Counted from the stretch's first letter, positions 1 through 11,496 are shown. The stretch is 64,000 nt of DNA from Trichopria drosophilae (GCA_030407085.1 CM059584.1:105895001-105959000), one strand, 5' to 3'. The notes: generated by a model from the sequence alone, not told the origin. Numbers and translations are program-made.

Positions 1-3000
1 TTACTTGTTCCTTTACATTTAATGTTCGATTGTGTCACTGTATAGTCATAAATGTGAGAGTCATTTGTGCGCGTGTGTGTACAAACTTGAATAATTATAG
101 TCGAAGACATCAAAAACATTCTACGTAATGTTTAAATAACGAGGCCGTGGATTTGTTCTTACGAAGAAGCCCAAATACATTCGCCAATTTTAGCACTTCA
201 TGTTAATGAACAAGAAACCATAGCGAATTTAATAAATGCAAATGAGTCTTACAGCAAACGGCTGATAGGTAGACGTCGACTCTAAAAATAGGTATGTATA
301 TGAAACAATAAAAAACGCGTGCTTTTTTTGGCATGAAGTTTGGAATTTATACTCGGAAGATAACACAATCTCCACAATTTTCCAACTGGTTTCACTTTTA
401 TAAATCTGACAAAATTCTTCAAAAGATCAGTTATAAATTTCGTTTTATATATATTTGATGTATACTAAACTATTTGTATATATGAAATTCGTTATCGAAT
501 CTTTTTGTAAGTTTGGCATACCTAGAAATATTTCTTCTTGTTCCGAGTTACCGATTGCACCTCTTGAAATCCACGGCTTTATACTTGTTAGGCTTACTGC
601 TACTATTTATTTAATATATCGGTGTACTTATACAAGTATCTTTTCTTCATCTCTTCTCTTACTCCAGCATCTTGCATCCCTCCATTTTACTTATAACGAG
701 CGATAATACCAGGACGTCGTTGCCGATTTCGAAAAGCTCTTTCGTGCTTTTTCACGGCCAATAAAGAGTCGATCATCATTTCACTCACTTTCATTCTCTC
801 GTCGTCGATCATTAATTGGTATCCTTTCCAAGCACCTATACCAAAGTACGGTCGTTCTTTTTTTTTTCTCGGTCAGAAGTGGGTCCAGGGGATGAAGATT
901 TTCCTATGGCCTTCGACTATTTAATCGCTTTTCTAATTCCACTTCATTCGGTAACATTTTTCTATTTCCCTGTAGGTTGGTCCGGTGTGGCAGTGCCCAG
1001 TTCAAATATTAACTCGAACAATTGATTTGGCGTTTGTCTTTTATTTTTGACCTATTGTAACCGTGTCGATTCATCCCCTTCAAGAAAAATCGTACATCTT
1101 TGCCGGAGACTCTTAGTTTCCGAAATCTACGGACCTTGACGCCCATCTGCACGATTTTTCCATCGAGTACGCGGAGATGCTTAGACAAAATTGAACAAAA
1201 AGACAACGAAGACGAAAAAATTCTTTCGCTCAGAGAACATTCATTCCGCAAACGAAACTCACTGGTATTTACAATGCAATTCATCATACATACGCGACAC
1301 TCACGCTTCAATCTCTCATTGACGTTTATTATATTTATAATATATTATATTTGTAATTTAAATAGCACGCCATTTCCGGTAGTTTTATATGTATAAGTGA
1401 TGTATGTATAATGTCGTATTCATCCTTATTGCGGTGTTCGCACGATCGTTCGTAATTAATAATAATTATACATGTTACTCTCTTATTTATATGCATGTAT
1501 ACATATACCTCATATATCTAATCGTTAAAGTACGTAGATTCGGAAAGCTATGAATGGGATGGAGTTTACGAGGCTGAATAGAGAGATTGGGGACGTGGAG
1601 ATGTGGCCTGGAAGAAGTTTTCAGGAGTTTATATTCAACCCTTCCTAAACACGCGAGTCGCTGATGCATCAGCGGAGCGACTCTTGTAAATACACAATGC
1701 AATGATCTTTACTTCGTCGAAGTGGCCGTAGACACTAATCAATAGCGATACTTAATATTCTTTACTTTATATATTGTTTTTTTTTCGTGACTGATGAATT
1801 CATCTAACATTTTTCCCATTACTCTGTTATTCACTACGGCTACTGCTTGCATCATTCGCCGCTACAGCGTAATCCTACGAGTGTCTACTTCATGAATAGT
1901 TGATTGTAATTATTTGAATCTCATTTCGGTTACTTTTTCATATACTGACGTTGACAGCAGAATTGCACACCAGTTCCGATTTCAGGGGAATTCGAGTATT
2001 TTTTTCGAATATCCGTGAAACTGAAACTTATAAACGGATTCCGCCGTTCGGTAATGAATATTTTTAAAAAGAGGCCCTTGAAATGCAACTGATGTTAATT
2101 TATTCCTATTCATTAATATACTTCCTTGTTTCTCGCATCCTATGTACTGCTCACTGAACAAGAAAGTGATTCTTCGAGCGCGATCTTGTTGTAGAACGGA
2201 CCATTTGGTCCATGGTGTAGAGATCGATTGAACACAGACGCGTAATGCGAACGAAAGTGTGCATTTCATTTCTTTGGCAAATGTCGACCTATCGTGGATT
2301 CCTTATTCAGTCAACAATGTTACACAGATCTTACCGAATGTTTGACAGATCGCGCAGATTGGCATTAAGAAGCGATTTTCCCATTACGATTACTTTGCTT
2401 TTCTTCGAGACACTTCGAACGTTCTGCATCGCGAATTTAACCGTCCGTTATCCTTTCAGCGAACGTATTTTATCTAAGCCCTACGCTAACGAAAGATGAG
2501 CCACTAACTCCTTATTTCCTGCGCACCTCGGATAAATTCGATCACTATTATGCGCGATGGAGAGCAAAGGTATAAAAGTAGAAAATGCGATACGACTGAT
2601 GAGAACCCGTAATGGGCTGTGAAATTACGCGAAAACTAAAGGCGCGCTGAGCACGCTTTTTCTCACTGGGCTCTTAACTTAAGGATTGATTTTATACTTT
2701 GATATAAGCGAAGCCTGATTGGAAGAGCTTCGCTTCGATCGATCGTTATAACTCACGAGAATCTTTGTACGAATCGTTTTTCTTTAAATGCCTTGACTTG
2801 TAAACGATGTGTGAATACATATACAGATAGTGCGCAGACTTAAATAATGAATAGAAAAAACCTGTCAACAGTCGCAACTCATAAGCATCACTCCCACACG
2901 GCGGAAGTAACGAGTTCGTTCGTTGTTGCACGTGCGGTTAAGCGAATTTTTTTTTATGCCATCCGTTCCTTTCGTTTTCGAACGTGGCTCACTCGAAAAG

Positions 3001-3335
3001 AAAAGTGAAGCTCGCTTCTGAAAGCAACAGGCTTTTGGTGGACCATGATGTGCTTACCGGGCCCTTCTTTAACTCTCACTACTTCCTCGAGTAGTCTTAT
3101 TTTCGTATCGTTTATGGGCTTTTCCTACATCCCGAAACGCCACAGTAATTTTGTAAACGTTGCTCGATGTTTCTGATCCTCGATATTTTGCTTACTTTGG
3201 ATCTACGGTCCGGTTGGGAAACTTCCTAATCATTGTTCTCGTCTGTCATTGTTATCCTCTAACCAGCGAACGATCGATCATCATCGTTACGTCGAACGTA
3301 TCCCTATCGTCTTTCATGATGGTTCATGTCACATC
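1..3335. other. Downstream flank of the otopetrin gene, probable 3' UTR plus intergenic DNA
   Basis: No open frame here resembles a protein; the frames of 60-100 residues overlap on both strands and carry no recognisable domain. Base composition is visibly less AT-rich than the long non-coding stretches further right, which fits a conserved untranslated or regulatory region. Reading left from the otopetrin stop codon, the first minus-strand AATAAA lies at 2099-2104. If used, it would give a 3' UTR of about 1.2 kb. Another AATAAA lies at 1325-1330. These poly(A) assignments are inference. Confidence 0.4.
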
Positions 3336-4030
3336 TTACTCAAGACGCGCTTTGTAGCTTGTCTTCCAAATTTCAGCAAGCGTCACCGCGCTGTGGAACC
3401 TATGGAAGATGCAAAGTGGTTGGGTGACCCTTTGAACGATCGCCCAAGAGAGGTATCCATAGAAATCAATTTGAACTGGGTTAGCGGTGACCTTTTGAGC
3501 TTCGAATGTATAGATTACCCACATTGTAACGTTGCAGATCAAGAGGAAAGTGACGATTTGTCGACCGGGTTTGCTGCGATCGTGTTCTGGAAGATGGACG
3601 CGTCTACGGGAGACATCAGCGATAAACAGCATTTGCAAAACAACTTGAACAACTGCCAGTAATCCGGTTACCATTACAAGGAGATTCGGTTCATGAGTAA
3701 AAGCTGCTAGGGAGCCGGCGATTACGCTGAAAACTGCATACACGAAAAGACCAAATGCAGAAACGCGCAGAAGAATGTCATTCAGGTCGCTTTGTTCCTC
3801 AGCCTTAAATTTAAGACTCTGGACACGAATGAAGCCAACGATAATCGCAATGATCGATAGAGCCATTAGTACGCAGTGTGACACGTCAGCTAAGTAAATA
3901 GCGAGGAGACCTAAATCGGGATGATGAATCAGCACGAAGAATAATATCAAGCATATTAGTGATCCAACGAGCAGTAATAATCCAAAGAACAGGCCCTTGC
4001 TGGCTCCAACGCAGTCGACTCGGCCGGTTC
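3336..4030 (-). CDS. Otopetrin exon 7 (TM7-TM12, stop codon)
   Basis: Last coding exon, 695 nt, after a short 66-bp intron (acceptor CTCCACAG). It encodes TM7 (GLFFGLLLLVGSLICLILFF), TM8 (ending IIAIIVGFI), TM9 (RVSAFGLFVYAVFSVIAG), TM10 (VTGLLAVVQVVLQMLFIADV), TM11 (TFLLICNVTMWVIYTFEAQK) and TM12 (YLSWAIVQRVTQPLCIFHRF). It ends AEIWKTSYKARLE, then TAA at 3336-3338. The C-terminal ending matches the family, so I expect no further coding exon. Confidence 0.93.
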
Positions 4031-7000
4031 CTGTGGAGAACGTGAACGTTAGTTAAATCGAAAAATGGTAAATTTGATTAAGTAAAACTAACTTACTGCT
4101 ACACCAACCTGCATGCGCTAATGCAACTGCTCTTCGAGATAACATAGCTTCTAAACGACGTTCCAAATCAGCTTCAGCCTGATTCGGCCAACGGGGATGA
4201 CGTCCGATGTGCTTCCACATAACATAAATCACTGCAGCTCCAATCAGACTGTACTCGATAATGAAAGGGAAGAGGTACGGGGCTGCATCCTGCACAATAG
4301 TACCCATAATATTTACTCGACCACATGAGTTGCTAGCTAATCCTGAACTTCCGCTGGAAATAAGAGCCTCTGCATAAGCTCCAAAGCTGGACGGATTTAA
4401 CCATAAATTGTTGGCACCCGTACTGTTCGTTATATTACTTGGGTCAAACACTTGCGGCATCTGATTCTTACTGTCTGACTGCAGAGAATCGAAAATGTCA
4501 CCGAAAATTTGCGAATAAGTTGTCGGCGTCGGTGCCCAAGTTGTTGAGGCTGCTGTTGATGTCGTCGTTATAGCATCCGTCGTCGTTTCTTTACTCGTTG
4601 GCATCAAAGTCGTTAGGAATGACGATAAAGTCGTAGCCGCTGTAGATGTGGAAGTTGTCGGCATCGTGGTTGTTGTGGTCGTAGTTGTGGTAGAAGGAAT
4701 CGTTGAAGTTGTGGGCCATTCGGTCGTAGTTGGGGTAGTTTCGAAAGCAACTGCTCTTACTACGGATCTCGCTGTTGTGCGCGATAAGCGATTGAACGAA
4801 GCAGCCGTGGTCGATGCAAACGACTTCGCCATCTTGGATGCTGATCTGATTGTCGATGATGCCGGCGCCAGGCGAAGTTGGGCCATATCTCGTGGCTCGA
4901 TACCCAAGATTGCTCCTGCATTTCTGAGCGAATGCTGTTTGATACTCGCTGAAAATATTAAGTCAGATTTACGAGAGTTTCTTGTAGGGTACTGGATTAA
5001 TGGATAACTATTCTCAAAATCTCCAGAAAAATATTATAATTGAATGTTCAGTTTTGGTGCATTATACTAGAGATTAAATTAACGTTAAAAACTTACCAAG
5101 AATACCTGCTTGTTCGATGCCTTCTCTTTGATGATATTGAGCGATTTCTTTTATGCTTTCTAAAACTAACGTTCGAATCCAAACGCAGATATTTGTAGCG
5201 ACGACATGCATCAGTCCGAATCGTGCAATTACTTTAAATCGATGAATGTTAAGCTGTAAAATAATTATATACATTTTAAACATGAACTGTGTAATTGGTA
5301 TAGAAATAATGCTTTAATATTTTCGATTTATTTAAAAATTGTTAGAGATTCGTAAATGGTTGAATAGTGAATTTACGAAATGCAGCAAAGTGGAGCTTCT
5401 TGCCGCTTAAGTAGCACTTACCCGGGAATTCATGAAGATAAAGTACATTTGCATGAAAGTAAAGATCATCTGAAGTACAGGATTAACGCCTTGAAGAATC
5501 TGGTAACAAGGCGATGTTGGCGGAACTTCAAAGAACACTCCGAATTCAAGACCGTTGTACACCATTGTTCCCAAACCAAAAGCTTTAACAAAGTATTTAT
5601 TTATTTTACTCCAAATGTTTTAAATGAAATAAAATAATTTCATATGTGAAAATGTAATCCTTAATTGACAGATTACAAAACAACAAAAGTACGTACCGAT
5701 GGCTCCAATTCTGAGGAAGAAACTTCCGTGACTTTGATCATTTTGCGTTGTCTTGCGTTTCCGTAAAACGCGGGTGGCCACGCCAGCCTCCACGTCTGAT
5801 GCATCCTGAAATAAACGTTCTTGAACTGGACCATAGAAAACGAACAAGCGCAAATGGCTCATCATATCATGCATGTCTATCCAAACAATTGTCTGGTGCA
5901 GTTAATAAAATGTATACCGACGATTATTCAGTTTACGATTAAACAATGAGTTTTAGAAACATTGCAAAAATATTTTATTACTTTCTATTTTCATCCATTT
6001 GTTCTAATTTCTAGAAATCTGTACAACAGCTGAATTTAATCTTTTTATTCATTTTGTTTAAAAGAGATTTTTGGAGTTCGTCAAATTTTGATTTGATGTC
6101 TATAACGATCCCAAAATTTGTTAAATGGATTTTTCTTATTATAATAAAAATACTTAGGATTGTCAAAACGAACATTTTTGACTGGAAATTCTTTTTGCTT
6201 TGGGGTTTTTGCAGCTTTTTGTTCTTTATCTTTCTCCTTTTTGTCTTCCTTCTTTTTCTTTTTATCCTTCGGTTCCTTGGGTGGTTTTGGTGGTCTCGGA
6301 GGAGGCGGTGGCGTGTCAGCACCTCGAGAACAGCAAGCACTCTCTTGTAGTAGGAAACAGAAGACGTACAATAGGAAGAGAATGCTGACGCCATAAAGGT
6401 AAGTGAAGAATCCTTCATAATAGTATAGAGGTAGTTTGTGCGTCACCACTTCGCTTATGACGTATGCGATACAAACCACCACCAGGAGCTTGGCATAAAT
6501 GAAGCTCATTATAATGAAAAGGGATGTTCTGAAATCATAAAGACAAGGAATTTCCATATTAGGCATTGTTTATAGTACGTGCATCTTAAGATTATTAAGC
6601 TTATGTAGATTATAGATATAATTAATGCAGAATATATTTGTGGCCTTCTTATTGTACCACATTTAAATAGAATTTTATGATCCTTAAAATTTTGAATCCC
6701 TCTTTTGGCCTGTAAAATGTATTGAAAAGTTTTAGACTGTTTTAGACTGAAAAGTAATGCAAAAAATTGAAATTTGTAATGAAATGGGATAATCTTTTGT
6801 TCGCATTTTACTCTTTGTCAACCTAATTGTGAACTAATCCTTTAATAATTGTTATTGCTTTATTGGACAGCTAAAGCATCTTGATCAATAAGACCAATAT
6901 TCCTCGCTTAAAATATGCAAATTAAATATAAACTGTATATATTTTTAAGCCCAGGACTAATTTAAAGCTATTTTACGCGTTTTTTATGAATGTACAGCAA

Positions 7001-9141
7001 ATTTCAAAAAAATCTGTTCAGAAACGAGCGAGAATTCGCAAGAATAAATTGCTGTACATAAATTGCTTTACTTTCGAAACTTTTTCTTGAGAATGCTCGG
7101 TCATTTCTCAATCGATTTCGCAGTTAGTCGTACATTTGTAAAAAATAAGTAAAATAGCTTCAAGATAGTAAATCATTGCGATTTTCTCCTGATCCACATC
7201 TTTTAAATGAAAATAGGAAAACAGGTTGATGTTGAAAATATTCCAGAATTGTTTCATGCCGCTCCAGGTAGATTCTCAGGCTTAGGCGAGTTTCCTAAAG
7301 TATTTCTTGGTTTAGTATTCAGAGTCTTTTTCGATGTTTAATCCATTTTGTACAGTCACAAAAAGCTAGTGAAAGTTCTTATACAGGATGTTCAAAAACT
7401 GGGTAGCCATCTTTTAGGATCAGATTCTGTGTGATATATTCAGCGTATCAAAATTTGAGGCATAAAATTTTAATGTTGAGCCAGTCAATTTTTGAGAAAA
7501 AAAATTACATTTTTTGCAATAACTTGATTCGCTACACAGTTAACAAAATAATACATTAATAGAAGTGGTAGATATGTGAAGGAGGAATAAATTGACCTAT
7601 AACGGATGAAATTTCAATATAAATTAAGCCCTTTAATGATAGAGAATTGTCAGAAAAACGGATTTTGTAATGACGATGGGCGCTTTCCGGAAATTCTATG
7701 ACATTAGGGAGGCCCCTGTAAATTCAATTTTTATCGAAATGTAACGTATAAGTAGTTAAATTCTTCGCCTTTTCAAACTCTACAAATGTTTGGTGGCGAT
7801 GTTACGTCAACTCTTCACACAAAATGAGGTAGACCCGAAAACCCGAAAAATTTGCACATTGTTTCTCATTATATAATATATGACTAGAGATTTATTCGCA
7901 GGTAAAATTATTATAAATATCAGGAGGGTTTCAAAAAACTATTCAAATGAATATTAACTCGTCGAAATAACTAGCCATGTTATTGTACGCGTAATGTTTT
8001 CTCCAGACAATCCAATGGTACGAAATTGAAATTCTAAGCAGCAGATTCAATTTTTTAACTTGAAGTTTTCGCTGAAAATATCGCATAGAATTTGAAAAAT
8101 CTAAAACTGCGATTTTAATATGATTTAGTTATCTAATGGCGCAAATAAAACCAAATTCGTTACATCCACTCACTAAATCATACAGAATAGGCAATATGAA
8201 AAATAATGTAATTATCAATTGGTCCAGATTTAATTAAAGAAAGTATGACACATCTTGGAAAATTTCCTTAAGTCTTTTCTAAAAGGATCCAAAGAGACAT
8301 TTAAATTTAAGTCGTGCACAAGTAAGTCGTCAGATCTAGTTAATTCAGAGAAGACTGCTAGATTTATGAAGGTATTAAATTGTCAGATTTTCTTGTCGTT
8401 AGATTAATAGTTAGGAGTATAATTTCATTAATATAATTATTACAAACATCGTCCCTGTGTGAAAATTATAAATTCAGGACATCAGATGTTGATGAGAATT
8501 TCTTAATTAATATTTACACAAAATTATGAAATTTTTCTCACAACTAAAATCAAGCATTAATTTTTTAAAAGGTGCAGTTATTCTTCAAGGAAAGTTCAGT
8601 AATTTCCTTTGAATGTTCAGTTTCAATTCTCTAAATTTTCTGATATCGTCAACATTTATCCTAAGAATATTTTTTCTGGGTATTGTTAACTTAAAATGTT
8701 GAATGTAACCATTATGGGAAAATATAAGTTGCGGTTAGTGTTTGAATTGACAGATAAGTAGACAATTTTTGTGGTTCTAGTTATTATTTAAGAGGTTAGG
8801 GTAACCATTGATTAGTTATCTCGATTTAAAAAATTTCGTTGTTTTCACTTAACAAGTAGTTAGGGTAACGGCATTAAATAATAAGATGGGGAAGATTTTT
8901 TAGGTTGTATTATTACTAATTTACATTTTTACCACGATTGCAAGCTTTTTCAACTGGTTTTGGGCTGATAAATCATGATATTGAGACAGGAATGAAATAC
9001 AAATGTTCAATTTACAATGACATATCAAATTTCTTACCGTTGTTTAGTTGTTGCGTCTTTTCTCATATAATTAGTCGGTCTTCGAGGAGGTAATGGGATT
9101 TTATTATCGCTTTCAACAAACGGTTCGATTTCGATATCCAT
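3336..9141 (-). CDS. OtopLa-like: Otopetrin-like proton channel, seven coding exons
   Basis: Otopetrins are plasma-membrane proton-selective channels; the Drosophila relative OtopLa acts in gustatory neurons in acid taste. I join seven exons (9038-9141, about 6183-6528, 5697-5805, 5422-5582, 5097-5253, 4097-4948, 3336-4030) into about 807 residues. Apart from the end of exon 2, the junctions are GT-AG and keep frame. Twelve hydrophobic segments are visible. Family hallmarks are the TM3 block with NGLEFG (residues about 196-201), GVNPVLQMIFTFMQMY in TM4, NIHRFKVIARFGLMHVVATN before and in TM5, and AVTLAEIWK near the C terminus. A Pro/Lys-rich cytosolic loop follows TM2. A Thr/Ser-rich loop (about residues 364-435) lies between TM5 and TM6, followed by two N-glycosylation sequons near 464 and 467. 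Length fits insect otopetrin-like proteins. Family assignment is firm; orthology to one Drosophila paralogue is inference. The weak point is the exon 2 donor. Confidence 0.95.
4097..4948 (-). CDS. Otopetrin exon 6 (Thr/Ser-rich extracellular loop, TM6)
   Basis: 852 nt, the largest internal exon, with a TATTTTCAG acceptor and a GTAAGT donor. It begins ASIKQHSLRNAGAILG, then runs through a low-complexity Thr/Ser/Ala/Pro loop that includes a run of nine Thr codons, then sequons NIT and NST and a NSCGRVN motif. TM6 follows (APYLFPFIIEYSLIGAAVIY), then IGRHPRWPNQ. The loop is extracellular by topology and looks like a heavily O-glycosylated mucin-like segment. That function is inference. Confidence 0.92.
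5097..5253 (-). CDS. Otopetrin exon 5 (TM5)
   Basis: 157 nt between acceptor TTTTACAG and donor GTAAGT. It encodes LNIHRFKVIARFGLMHVV, ATNICVWIRTLVLESIKEI and a hydrophilic tail ending GIL. The run from NIHRFKVIARFG through ATNICVW is nearly invariant in insect otopetrins, in line with strong constraint on TM5. Confidence 0.93.
5422..5582 (-). CDS. Otopetrin exon 4 (TM3 and TM4)
   Basis: 161 nt between a TTAAAG acceptor and a GTAAGT donor, phase 1 in and phase 0 out. With the carried G it gives 54 residues starting AFGLGTMVYNGLEFG and ending FIFMNSR. It holds the conserved GLEFG block and the NPVLQMIFTFMQMYF segment, which are diagnostic of otopetrins. Confidence 0.93.
5697..5805 (-). CDS. 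Otopetrin exon 3 (loop end and start of TM3)
   Basis: It begins DASDVEAG after a TTTATTTCAG acceptor and continues RKRKTTQNDQSHGSFFLRIGAI, a strongly conserved run in insect otopetrins. It ends in phase 1 at GTACGT. The next 114-bp intron is short, as is usual for this gene's 3' half. A downstream GTACTT could serve as an alternative donor but would break the frame expected from the family. Confidence 0.9.
6183..6528 (-). CDS. Otopetrin exon 2 (TM1, TM2, Lys/Pro-rich loop); 3' end uncertain
   Basis: The acceptor (TGATTTCAG) at 6530-6529 is clear. The exon encodes TM1 (SLFIIMSFIYAKLLVVV...), TM2 (LYGVSILFLLYVFCFLL), a Cys pair, then a Pro run and a highly charged Lys/Glu region. Exon 3 starts in phase 0, so a phase-0 donor is needed. 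The only GT candidates are CCA|GTCAAA (ends 6183) and AAT|GTTCGT (ends 6174), both poor. A GC donor or a small unrecognised exon in 5806-6180 is possible. The frame stays open to 6081, but the last 30 codons look intronic. Confidence 0.65.
6529..9037 (-). other. Otopetrin intron 1 (2.5 kb)
   Basis: AT-rich intron between clean splice sites (GTAAGAA donor, ATTTCAG acceptor). It holds no convincing ORF. From about 7383 there is a degenerate repeat starting ACAGGATGTTCAAAAACTGG, similar to the ACAGGGTG-type interspersed sequences common in insects. A second ACAGGGTG start occurs at about 19715. I cannot assign it to a named family. Confidence 0.7.
9038..9141 (-). CDS. Otopetrin exon 1 (start codon and cytosolic N terminus)
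   Basis: The exon reads MDIEIEPFVESDNK and continues with a Pro/Arg-rich stretch to KQR. It ends in phase 2 at a good donor (CG followed by GTAAGAA). The ATG at 9141 is the only Met codon between the first upstream in-frame stop (TGA, about 9195) and the hydrophobic part, so I use it as the start. An extra upstream exon spliced into this reading frame cannot be excluded. The first codon of exon 2 is completed correctly (CG+A = Arg). Confidence 0.8.
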
Positions 9142-9823
9142 GATTACTCCTCCCTTGGCTTCCTCAGAACGATAAAAAAAGTGTTTCACGATAACGGCAT
9201 ATCAATTACGTGCACTAATATTTTTTAATTTGTTTCGTGTCAAATTTTTGAATTTTGAATACGCGTCTCATTTCAATTGTGAATCGCGACACACTGCAGT
9301 TGCCGCGTTTGCAAGAGGTTCGTCCGGTCCGACACCGATCTATTTTTGAATGTTTCCAACAACCGAGCACACTTGACCCTCCAGGAAACACGTTCTTTGA
9401 CATAGTTTATTATTTTTTTATGCCCACGAATATTAGGTATGTTTAATAACATTTGCCGAGAATCGTTCGGGGAATAAGAAAGAGTTTACAATTTAGAAAG
9501 TGAAAGGCTAAATATACATTTCTTGTTTGAAGAATGTTTTGGTAATATTGGTGAACAAGTTAGCATGATTTCCTATTATTTTGTAAAATGTAGCAACCAA
9601 TGAACATTTTTTTTTTAAGAATACGAAACTTTATATAAACGATAACAATTTATGATAAAATTTTAGAAATGTTTAGATTGTTTTATGCATAAAAATGGGC
9701 CCATGGGTGTCTTTAGAGGTAATCTATTTCACTAAAAGGTAAGGTTCTATGGACGAATTTAAATCATGATTTATTTGGAAACTATATAATTCTCGTATCG
9801 AAACATTGCGAATTTTCATTCAG
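9142..9823. other. 5' flank of the otopetrin gene
   Basis: Contains the presumed 5' UTR and promoter of the minus-strand otopetrin gene. The stretch 9215-9400 is richer in CG than its surroundings. A minus-strand run of A after CAT at about 9413-9424 resembles a weak TATA box, but I cannot fix a start site. No other gene is visible. Confidence 0.4.
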
Positions 9824-10785
9824 TACACTGAGAAGAAAATCCATAGTTAAATTGAGTATATCACTGAATTGGACAAATATAGTTAAAACTACTATGCAAA
9901 ATAGTAAAATTTACCACTTTGATAGTAGATTTTACTATAATTTTGTTACACCAATTATCAGCTCATAGTTAAAAAAATCAACTATGTAGAATGATTTAAA
10001 TAAATATGACAAATATAGTTAAAATAACTATAATCTAGTGTAGTCCTCATTTCACACTATGTCTCGTAGCAAAATATTATATTTACTATTATTCATAGTT
10101 AAAGTTTGTATTTACTATAAATCCGTAATAAAGACTGTGCACCACGTGTATTTTGATGCCGCCAGGTGGCGACACGGCGTTTGCAGCTGTTTTCCTTTGA
10201 GCCCGTGGCTCCCGTTATTGAAGTGGATTTTTGTTTGGTCATAAGAAGGATCTTCGGGTGTTAAGGTTATGATAATACATAATGTATGTCATATACGCAC
10301 GTGTATCTATAGACTAGTTACACGACATTGAAATTTGTGTATATAACGGCATTGCATAATACATTTTTTAACTGGCTAAATGAGACATTCACAAATTTAG
10401 CGCAGTATTGATTTTTTGTTTTTCTCTTTGTTTCCTTAATTATCTTAAACAAAGAACGAATGGAGAAAAGTGGACTTTTCATATGCTATGATATAATATA
10501 GTTTACAAATATTTTTAAAAAGTAAATATTGACCGCTTTCCATATTTTTTATGACAATTTCTTATACAATTTCTCTCAGTGAAGGTAGTAATTTTCTGTA
10601 ATGACTATTTCAAAATAGTTGAGTCTTTTTGTCTATTATGATAAGTCGCATTTTGACTCACGAAACAATAGTTAAACTTTATTATTTCAGAATAGTTATT
10701 TTAACTATTACCATGCCTAGTCCTCAGTTCACTCTATGATTCAGAGTAAAAAAATGGTCATTTTAACTACTTTTTTTCCGAGTAC
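9824..10785. mobile_element. Non-autonomous TIR element about 960 bp, rich in ATAGTTAAA motifs
   Basis: The left end reads TACACTGAGAAGAAAATCC then ATAGTTAAAT. The right end, read on the other strand, is TACTCGGAAAAAAAGT then AGTTAAAATGA, an imperfect terminal inverted repeat. The interior repeats ATAGTTAAA and TAACTAT many times in both orientations around a CG-richer core (10140-10250). There is no transposase frame. The superfamily is not determined and a target duplication is not clear. Confidence 0.6.
10159..10171. promoter_or_regulatory. CTCF-like motif CCGCCAGGTGGCG
   Basis: The string matches the core of the CTCF binding consensus (CCGC-N-AGGTGGC type). It sits in the CG-rich centre of the surrounding TIR element. 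Binding is not shown by the sequence alone. Confidence 0.35.
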
Positions 10786-10969
10786 AGTCGCAAAAGGTTT
10801 ATTTGATGTATTACCAATGTGCATAAGAAAATTTAGATTTAAGCTATTTCAGTTTACAAAATGAGTCAGAAAACATTTTTTGTTACACTTGCACTAATTC
10901 ACGGCATTTACGTGTCGGTAAAGTAGTCGGAAAAGCGTCGATTGCCGCTGAGCACCACAACTGCGTTTC

Positions 10970-10981
10970 TGCGCATGCGCA
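10970..10981. promoter_or_regulatory. NRF-1/Erect-wing type palindrome TGCGCATGCGCA
   Basis: A perfect 12-bp palindrome identical to the NRF-1 consensus (Ewg in insects), inside a locally CG-rich patch at 10905-11010. This motif is typical of housekeeping-gene promoters. No gene is recognised beside it, so its role is open. Confidence 0.4.
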
Positions 10982-11196
10982 AAGGGCAAACGAGCTTTTT
11001 TTGCCGCCTTTGAAAAAGATTTTTCTTTAAATATTATAGAAGAACTATTCAGTATCTTAGCAAGAGAAGATCTCTAATTTGTTTGTAATAATTCAGTGAA
11101 AAATAAAACAGAACATTTTTTGTTATCCTTGAGTTCAGAAACACGTTCAGATCTTTACTCAGAGACATTCTGAGTCACTTTTTAAGATACCTCAGA

Positions 11197-11496
11197 TTTT
11201 CAAAATTCAAAATGGAGGATCTTAATTGGCGAAGCATATTCGTAAAAAGTTACTCGATTCGGATGAATCTGAATATTCGGTGATCGTTAATTACGAAGAG
11301 GACTAAAGATTTTCAAAATAACGAATCGATTTTATTGCCATATTATATTCGTAGTTTTTAATTTTCAAGAATTGATGTTAGTGTCAAAATCAACAGTACG
11401 AAAAACCCCAAAACACAAAATTTAATTAAAACCCAAACTATGTCATTATTTTCGTCAGCCATATTGGATCCTCCATTTTAAATGTAAAATTTTTAA
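11197..11496. mobile_element. Fold-back element with AAAATGGAGGATC termini
   Basis: The left arm TTTTCAAAATTCAAAATGGA is matched by the inverted right arm at 11468-11496 (TTAAAAATTTTACATTTAAAATGGAGGATCC read on the minus strand). Both arms continue into ATTGGCG / ATATGGCTGACG. The centre has no coding frame. It is probably a MITE; the family is unknown. Confidence 0.5.

Noticed and set aside
3249..3662. 137-residue plus-strand frame
   Set aside because: It lies antisense to the last otopetrin exon, whose minus-strand reading is clearly the real one.
4648..5007. 119-residue plus-strand frame rich in Val
   Set aside because: It is the complement of the Thr-rich loop in otopetrin exon 6; Val runs are the antisense of Thr codons.
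6054..6396. Several plus-strand frames rich in Phe, Leu and Gly
   Set aside because: They are antisense to the Lys/Pro-rich part of otopetrin exon 2.
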